This document shows positions 59,112 to 64,000 of a DNA stretch of 64,000 nt, in pieces; within the stretch, counting starts at the first letter, position 1; every line of letters begins with the position of its first letter. The translations under genes were made by a program, and so were the position numbers. The DNA is from Streptomyces tailanensis (GTDB taxonomy: Bacteria; Actinomycetota; Actinomycetes; Streptomycetales; Streptomycetaceae). The notes below the pieces were generated by a model. It made no database searches and was not told where the DNA came from. It was given only the letters and a program-made list of their open reading frames with translations. The stretch covers positions 141,539 through 205,538 of the forward strand of contig NZ_VTHJ01000006.1 of assembly GCF_008386495.1 (NCBI RefSeq). The letters are read 5' to 3'.

Positions 59112-61436
59112 CTATGCGCCGGCCTCGCTGCACACCTGGAGGCCCGCGACCCCCTCGTCCTTGTCCGTCAACTCCTGGACGTTCTGGACGTTCTGGACGC
59201 CCTCCAGGATGTCATCGAGGTTCACGTCGGACAGTCCGCGCCTGGCCACGGCGGCGACAGTCCGCAGGACCGCCTCGTGGAACGCGTCCCGCACGGCAGG
59301 GCGCATGACGTCGGAGGCGTCGAGGCAGCGCGGCACCTCGGTCTGCCGGAACTTTCCGTAGATCGCGCGTGCGGTGGCATCCACTTTGCCGTGGTCGGCG
59401 ACCTCCGTCATGACCGTGGTCATCGCCGAGTACATGGTGCCCTGGCCCGCCCACCTCTGCTGCCCGGCCTCGGAGAAGAGGGCGCGCAGCGCCTTGCGGG
59501 CCGGTTCCCTGTCATTGAAGAGGGCGGCGAAATCGCCGGACACCTCGTAGCCCCGGGTCCGGTAGGGCCCGCCCGGGAGCAGTGGTGCCGTGTCGGTGAG
59601 GCGGGCGCCGTCGTCGCCCTGTGCGAAGGAGCCCTGGTGTTCGAAGGCGCACCGGGGTGTGGCCTCGCGGAAGGCGGTGTCGTTGCCCGGTGCGAGAGCG
59701 GCGGGGCCGCGCCAGTCCGTGGTCAGTGCCCGCTTCGCACGTTCGCTGTCCGTGGCGAGGAACCGGGCCCACTGCCGCCATGCCTCCCGGACCGACCCGT
59801 TCGTCCACGCCGTGGAGGCGTCCTTGCCGGTTCCGCGGGCCCAGTCCGCGTAGACGTCCGGTCCCGCCTGCTGCAGCACGATGTCCTCGATCCAGTCGGT
59901 GCCGGGCCAGCCGGCGGCGCCGTCCTCGCCCATGCCGAGGCACCAGGAGGACAGGGTGGTGGGGCTGCCGACGGCAGACTGCCACACGATGCTCTTGAGG
60001 TTGGCGTTGACCGGCCACCAGTAGGTCTGGCCCTTGCCTTCCGGGCGCCAGGGGCCCGCGTATCGCAGGCCCTTGACCAGGTCGTCGAGCGGCTTCAGGT
60101 GCTTCTCGGCGCGGTACTCGGCCAGCTCCCCGATGCCCGGCATGATCGCGATGTCGGGCGGGTCGCCGGCCTGCACACGGGAGAGCAGCACCTCACGCTG
60201 GGCGGAGGTGCCCTGGTAGCGGATACGGATGCCCTCGGCCTCCATGAGCTCACGGAAGCGCTGTTCCTCCTCGCCCGTCCATGGGCCGAGCACGGTGACG
60301 ACGGGATCCCGCTCCAGGAGCTGGGGGGTGACGATCGCCGCCACGACAGCCAACGCGGCTGCTGAGGCGATCCGGCGGCGCCCCTTCGTGCGGGTCACGC
60401 GGTTCCACAGGCCGCGCGCCCACGACCAGTCGACCGGGCGCACCGGGTAGTCGGTGGTGAGCCGGGCGACGACGCCGGCGACGACGGCGCAGGAGGCGGC
60501 CACGCCCACGACGACGTAGGCGACGTTCCACCAGCCGAAGGCGGACAGGCCGGGCAGGCCGGTGGCGGCGACCCGCTGCTGCGCGGCGGCGAGGGCCCCG
60601 GCGTTTCCGTGCAGCGAGTCGTTCAGCGCGATGTCCAGGATGGCCGCGAGGTCGGTGCGGACGGCGTTCAGGCTCTCCGCCGTACGCCACGCCAGGAAGG
60701 CCGGTACGGCGGCCAGGGCCAGGAAGCCGGTGGCGCCGGCCAGTACCCAGGGCGCGAGGAGCCGACCGCAGCGTCGGCTGATGGCCCGGCACTCGAGGCC
60801 CGCCGCGGTGGCGGCGGCCGCCAGCGCGACCGCCGCCGCCACCCACGACGCGGTCAACAGGAGTCCCAGGTCGGCGAGTTCACCGGCCCGGCGCTGTTCG
60901 GCGGTGGCGACCGTGTCGAGGCGGTCGAGCAGGCCGGTGTCGGGGCGCTCCAGGAGGGCATGGGCCTCGGCAAGTTTCTCGTCCCGCATCTCGCCGTCCG
61001 CCTGGTACTTGCCCGTGGCGAGGGTGATGGCCTTGTTGTACGCCTCCAGCAGGCCGTTGACCGCGGAGATGTCCTGGTCGATGTCGCTGCCGACGTGGTC
61101 CGCGAGCTGGGTGAGGCCCTGGTCCGCGGCGGCGAGCTGGCTCTCGGCCGTCTCGCCCGCGCCGACCGTACCGGCGACCTTCTGGTCGATCGAGTCCCGG
61201 GCCGCTTTGTCCGCGCGCAGCACAGCGAGCCTGACGGCCGCCGAACCCTGCACGGACGGTGCGACCTCCTCGCGCAACTCCCTTACCGTTGCGTCGAGTT
61301 GCGATACGGCCACGCCGGTGAGCAGGGTGACACCGACGGCGGCGCAGCCGAGGAACGCCCACAGGTGACGCAACAGCAGCCGTCGCGTGCTCACACCGCG
61401 CGGAGCCACGCCGGGCCGCTCGCGCCGCCGACTCAT
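59112..61436 (-). CDS. Membrane sensor fused to an extracellular solute-binding domain
   Basis: 774 aa. TM1 (about 24-46) is followed by a 145-residue helical loop like a 4-helix chemoreceptor sensor, then TM2 and TM3 (about 193-250), a short loop, TM4 (about 308-330), a basic loop and TM5 (about 357-376). The C-terminal 395 residues are a periplasmic-binding-protein fold of the sugar type (VVTVLGPWTGEEEQRF, PPDIAIMPGIGEL, WPVNANLKSIVW). Charge bias puts both the helical domain and the binding domain outside. No ABC permease is nearby. Coupled by ATGA to the zinc-ribbon gene. Confidence 0.78.
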   Translation of the reverse strand: MSRRRERPGVAPRGVSTRRLLLRHLWAFLGCAAVGVTLLTGVAVSQLDATVRELREEVAPSVQGSAAVRLAVLRADKAARDSIDQKVAGTVGAGETAESQLAAADQGLTQLADHVGSDIDQDISAVNGLLEAYNKAITLATGKYQADGEMRDEKLAEAHALLERPDTGLLDRLDTVATAEQRRAGELADLGLLLTASWVAAAVALAAAATAAGLECRAISRRCGRLLAPWVLAGATGFLALAAVPAFLAWRTAESLNAVRTDLAAILDIALNDSLHGNAGALAAAQQRVAATGLPGLSAFGWWNVAYVVVGVAASCAVVAGVVARLTTDYPVRPVDWSWARGLWNRVTRTKGRRRIASAAALAVVAAIVTPQLLERDPVVTVLGPWTGEEEQRFRELMEAEGIRIRYQGTSAQREVLLSRVQAGDPPDIAIMPGIGELAEYRAEKHLKPLDDLVKGLRYAGPWRPEGKGQTYWWPVNANLKSIVWQSAVGSPTTLSSWCLGMGEDGAAGWPGTDWIEDIVLQQAGPDVYADWARGTGKDASTAWTNGSVREAWRQWARFLATDSERAKRALTTDWRGPAALAPGNDTAFREATPRCAFEHQGSFAQGDDGARLTDTAPLLPGGPYRTRGYEVSGDFAALFNDREPARKALRALFSEAGQQRWAGQGTMYSAMTTVMTEVADHGKVDATARAIYGKFRQTEVPRCLDASDVMRPAVRDAFHEAVLRTVAAVARRGLSDVNLDDILEGVQNVQNVQELTDKDEGVAGLQVCSEAGA

Positions 61437-61834
61437 GACAGCCCCTCTCCACAGCGCGTGCAGTAAAGGGCCCCGGGAACGGGCGTTTCCTCGCAGACCG
61501 GGCAGGGGCCGGCGGGGCGCTGCCGGCCTGACGTGCGGCCCGTGGTCCCGGCAGCCGACCGGGCGCCGAGGCGCAGCAGGGTGACACTGACCCGGTGGGT
61601 GTCGGCGGGCAGGCGTACGCTGACCGATCCGGCGGCGGCGTCATGGACTTCGCCATAGACCTCGATCTCGGCGAGCACCCAGCCCTCGCCGCTCCGGTGC
61701 GCCGCCGCGGCGGCCTCTCCCAAGTGCCGTTCCGCGTCGGCCCGTCGACCGGCCGCGAGGGCTTTGAGACCTTTTCTGAGATGCATGACCATCCGGTGCC
61801 GTGAGTCGAGGAGGCGGCTGCTGTCGCCGGTCAT
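61433..61834 (-). CDS. Small protein with C-terminal zinc ribbon
   Basis: 133 aa. A helical N-terminal region like a TPR-pair (LRKGLKALAAGRRADAERHLGEAAAAAH) precedes a beta part, and CPVC...CTRC at the end forms a zinc ribbon. Its start overlaps the vWA stop and its stop overlaps the sensor-fusion start, both as ATGA. Likely an adaptor in the same complex; not recognised further. Confidence 0.75.
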   Translation of the reverse strand: MTGDSSRLLDSRHRMVMHLRKGLKALAAGRRADAERHLGEAAAAAHRSGEGWVLAEIEVYGEVHDAAAGSVSVRLPADTHRVSVTLLRLGARSAAGTTGRTSGRQRPAGPCPVCEETPVPGALYCTRCGEGLS

Positions 61835-62932
61835 CTCGTCGCTCGTGCGGGGGGGGCGGTCCGTGCGGGTGGGAGGCGGGGATCGCGCCAGCGGGCGGTG
61901 ACGGCTTCATGCAGGGACCCCAGCGACACCATGGCGAACTGGAGTTCCTCGCCGAGCGGGTCGTCGGTGCCGTCCGCGCGCAGGGCGAGGAGGAACTCGC
62001 CGGCGGCGCCCGTCGGATCCCACGGCAGGGTGGGGAACACGTGACGGTACGGTCCGGACGGCGGGTCGGCGGCGAGTTCGAGGTGCTCGGGCGTGAGCTG
62101 GACAAGGGACTCGACGCTCACACCGGGGCGTACGGTGACCTCCAGCGGCAGCGCGGGCACGGCGGCAGGCACGGCGGCAGGCACGGCGGACCGCCGCGGC
62201 GAGCGCGGCGGCGAAGTCCGGGCCCGCGTCGTCGGCCGTCCCCCGCAGACGGCCGACGATCCGTTCCAGTGGCCGGTAGTCCCAGTGCTTGCCGACGGCG
62301 ATCACATCGCAGGTGAACTCGGCGCCGCACGCGGCCAGTTGGGCGGCGAGCGACGCGTCCTCGTATCCGGTGCTCCCGTCGGTGACCAGCAGCAGCCGGC
62401 ACAGCGGCCGGTCGCACCCCGCGAACAGCCGCCGTGCCTCGGCCAGCCATCCGTCGTAGCCGAAGGATCTCGGTGCGCCGTCGGCGGCCAGCGGAGCCGC
62501 GCCCATCGCGAAGGCCGCATTGACCCGGTGCCGCCGGTCGGCCGGCGCCCACGAGCCGGGGCCGGCCGGGTAGTAGCGCACCGGCCCCTCGCCGCGCCCG
62601 CCGCCCGCCGTGACCACGGCGAACGACACCCCCGAGGGCATCGCAGTGAGCGCGTCGCGCACCGCGGCCACCATGCGCTCCCTGCGGTGTTCGGCGAGGT
62701 CGAGCGCGATGAGCAGGGCGACTTGCCCGGGGTCGGCGTGCTCCCCCCGCGCCCGGTCGAAGACGGCCACCTTCACCTGGGCGAGCAGCCGGGCCGACTC
62801 GCCCGGCACGCGTCTGTCCGGCACGAGATCGGGCTCGTCGACATGGACGACGAGCGTGGTGGCGTACGGCACCGCGGTCCCGCCACCGCCCGAGGACGGC
62901 GTCGTCGGAACCTGCTCGGCCGGACATCTCAT
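61831..62932 (-). pseudogene. vWA-domain protein, frameshifted near 62160-62200
   Basis: ATG at 62932 follows AGGAGG. The first 250 codons read as a vWA-like protein (QVALLIALDLAEHRRERMVAAV, LLLVTDGSTGYEDASLAAQ, FTCDVIAVGKHWDYRPLERIVGRL), with the metal site D-x-S-x-S degenerate (D-L-A-E-H). After AALAAAVRR the frame turns into Arg-rich noise to a stop at 61907. The other frame continues sensibly (PALPLEVTVRPGVSVESLVQLTPEHLELA) to 61831, where it overlaps the next gene as ATGA. A one-base indel at a 12-bp tandem repeat explains this; a sequencing error, real mutation or programmed shift are all possible. Confidence 0.7.
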
Positions 62933-62945
62933 CAAGTCCTCCTGG

Positions 62946-63034
62946 CAGGGCATGTGTCGAATGTCCCGTCGTCCGCGCGAAGCGCGGGCGCAGCGGTGTC
63001 CGGTGCGCAGGCGGGACATTCGACACACGCCCTG
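62946..63034. repeat. 23-bp inverted repeat upstream of the vWA gene
   Basis: Arms 62946-62968 and 63012-63034 share GTGTCGAATGTCCCG in inverted orientation with one mismatch over 23 bp; the 43-nt spacer is Arg/GC-rich (CCGCGCGAAGCGCGG hairpin). It sits between the vWA gene and the broken gene at 63063. It could be an operator pair, a terminator or the ends of a small mobile element. Confidence 0.7.
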
Positions 63035-63062
63035 GGTGCTGCGGCACGGACACCGCGCCGTC

Positions 63063-63300
63063 TCACGTCCACGTCGTCGGGCGGACGGCGTGGGCGCGCT
63101 CCACCAGGGCCTCGCTGAGGTCCGCGTCGGTGGCGGCGAGTTCCAGGTAGTCGTGCTCCAGTTGGGCGCGGACTTCCACCGCCCGGCGTTCGGCGGGGGT
63201 CGGTTCGTACGCGGGCCGCCACCAGCGGCGCAGGTGGTGCCACAAGGTGGCTTCGCCCGTGCCGAGCAGGCAGGCGAGGCCTACGAGGGCTCGGGGTATG
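63063..63300 (-). pseudogene. C-terminal remnant of an unknown gene, cut by an integrase fragment
   Basis: Minus-strand frame ending at 63063 reads well for about 75 codons (ALVGLACLLGTGEATLWHHLRRWWRPAYEPTPAERRAVEV, EHDYLELAATDADLSEAL) and then merges into the antisense of the integrase remnant near 63295. So its 5' part is missing. Position suggests it once headed the vWA operon. Family not recognised. Confidence 0.55.
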
Positions 63301-63572
63301 TCGTGGTCGACGAGTTGGGGAGACCGTTCAAGACGGACAAGCTTCGCCGCGAAGCCCAGAAGCTGATGGAGGAGGCAGGGGTACGCCGAGTCCGCCTCTA
63401 CGACGCGCGTCACGCCTGTCTGTCTTGGATGGCCAACAACGGCGTTCCCGACACGGTTGTCTCCGCCTGGGCCGGACACAGCGACCTGTCCTTCACCAAG
63501 CGTGTGTACGTGCACCCGGACCCGCAGAGCCTCAAGGCAGGTTCGGAGAAGCTGAGTGAGCTACTGGGGTAG
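63285..63572 (+). pseudogene. C-terminal fragment of a tyrosine-recombinase integrase
   Basis: From about 63285 the frame encodes GSGYVVVDELGRPFKTDKLRRE, then LYDARHACLSWMANNGV (R-H-x-x-x active-site block), WAGHSDLSFTKRVYVHP (H-x-D... and catalytic Tyr) and a normal end. The N-terminal two thirds, including the first catalytic Arg, are missing, so it is inactive. It matches the integrases of pSAM2-like actinomycete elements. No tRNA or att site is visible in the window. Confidence 0.8.
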
Positions 63573-63584
63573 GGCTGTGACCAG

Positions 63585-63599
63585 CCCACCTTTGGTGGG
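63585..63599 (+). terminator. Small hairpin after the integrase remnant
   Basis: CCCACC-TTT-GGTGGG, 12 bp after the stop codon. Confidence 0.5.
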
Positions 63600-63622
63600 G
63601 GGCATGAGCCCTCACCGTGACG

Positions 63623-63985
63623 TTAACCGCGATTCGAGTCATAGCCCCACCGAGCCCGGCCGTCCTTGCCCATGAAGCACTTGGCGGGACGTCCGTCCTC
63701 GGCGATGCCGAGAGCCCCGATGGGGGAACAGGCGTATCCGAACTGGATACCCACTTGGCCAGCGAGGTCCTGGCCGCCTGTCCCGCCGTTGTCGTTGTCT
63801 TCCTCTGCTTCTGTCTCTGGGGAGTCGGGCGGAGAAACGGTCTCGGTTGTTGTGGTAGTGAGCGATGTGGGTTCTGATGATGGTTCGTCATTGATGTCGT
63901 CGACCGTTGAGATCATGAAAGCGCTGAAAAGTGGGTCTTCGAACTTGAGCGGTGTGTCGTCCCGAGTGGACTGACTGGCTGTCAC
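63623..63985 (-). CDS. Acidic hypothetical protein with C-terminal two-Cys domain
   Basis: 120 aa from a GTG at 63985; the frame stays open to the window edge, so the 5' end is uncertain. Residues 30-75 are Thr, Glu, Asp and Pro-rich; the last 40 (FGYACSPIGALGIAEDGRPAKCFMGKDGRARWGYDSNRG-like) form a small domain with two Cys seen in mobile-element and phage genes of streptomycetes. The DNA is less GC-rich than the window. It probably belongs to the same integrated element as the integrase remnant. Confidence 0.6.
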   Translation of the reverse strand: MTASQSTRDDTPLKFEDPLFSAFMISTVDDINDEPSSEPTSLTTTTTETVSPPDSPETEAEEDNDNGGTGGQDLAGQVGIQFGYACSPIGALGIAEDGRPAKCFMGKDGRARWGYDSNRG

Positions 63986-64000
63986 GTTGCGTGAAGACCA

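Noticed and set aside
63285..63991. tRNA gene or att site beside the integrase remnant
   Set aside because: No tRNA cloverleaf or CCA-end sequence seen on either strand in this part of the window.

Overview
The window is about 71% G+C. Its intergenic hairpins, GTG/TTG starts, ATGA-overlapping operons and gene content are those of a Streptomyces chromosome. Several genes match loci I recall from S. coelicolor: an ornithine-lipid acyltransferase pair beside succinate dehydrogenase (SCO0920s), the c-di-GMP enzyme RmdA (SCO0928), the wax-ester/triacylglycerol synthase (SCO0958), the resuscitation factor RpfD (SCO0974) and 6-phosphogluconate dehydrogenase (SCO0975). From about 48 kb on, a SoxR-type ABC transporter and monomeric isocitrate dehydrogenase resemble the SCO7008-SCO7000 area, so two ancestral blocks appear to be joined here. 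These locus numbers come from memory and were not searched.

Layout. 0-7.3 kb: a partial GNAT acetyltransferase, a very large secreted protein with two GH43 catalytic modules, and a luciferase-like oxidoreductase. 7.3-13.7 kb: olsB/olsA-type acyltransferases, the sdhCAB operon, and a divergent LysR regulator with an ATAG-N7-CTAT operator candidate between them. 13.8-25 kb: rmdA coupled to a SAM methyltransferase, cell-surface proteins (lipoprotein, proline-rich protein, class F sortase, polysaccharide deacetylase), a universal stress protein, and an ECF sigma factor with a zinc anti-sigma factor. 25-33 kb: a DNA glycosylase, a PAS-GAF-PP2C-HATPase regulator, a lipase-maturation-factor-like membrane protein, an amidase, a decayed stretch with an unlisted 57-aa gene, and an HD protein that has lost its HD pair. 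33-44 kb: a zinc-ribbon SDR, the WS/DGAT, glgA-glgC, a FhuF-like protein, a DMT transporter, rpfD and gnd. 44-48 kb: panD, a nucleotidyltransferase-BON-phosphoesterase operon, and a lipoprotein/30-aa microprotein/DUF6766 operon. 48-57 kb: the ABC transporter with a SoxR-type promoter, a UPF0104 membrane protein, MscS, icd, an esterase and an OhrR-like regulator. 57-64 kb: an aldo/keto reductase, a small GH43 protein that seems to start at ATA, an unusual sensor/solute-binding fusion operon with a zinc-ribbon protein and a frameshifted vWA protein, an integrase remnant and a hypothetical protein.

The window holds central metabolism (sdh, icd, gnd), storage carbon (glgA/glgC, DGAT), envelope functions (ornithine lipids, sortase, Rpf, deacetylase) and signalling (c-di-GMP, sigma factor, PP2C). 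No tRNA, rRNA or CRISPR array was seen. The least explained parts are the 59-63 kb operon, the four-copy 21-bp repeat upstream of rpfD, and the microproteins.
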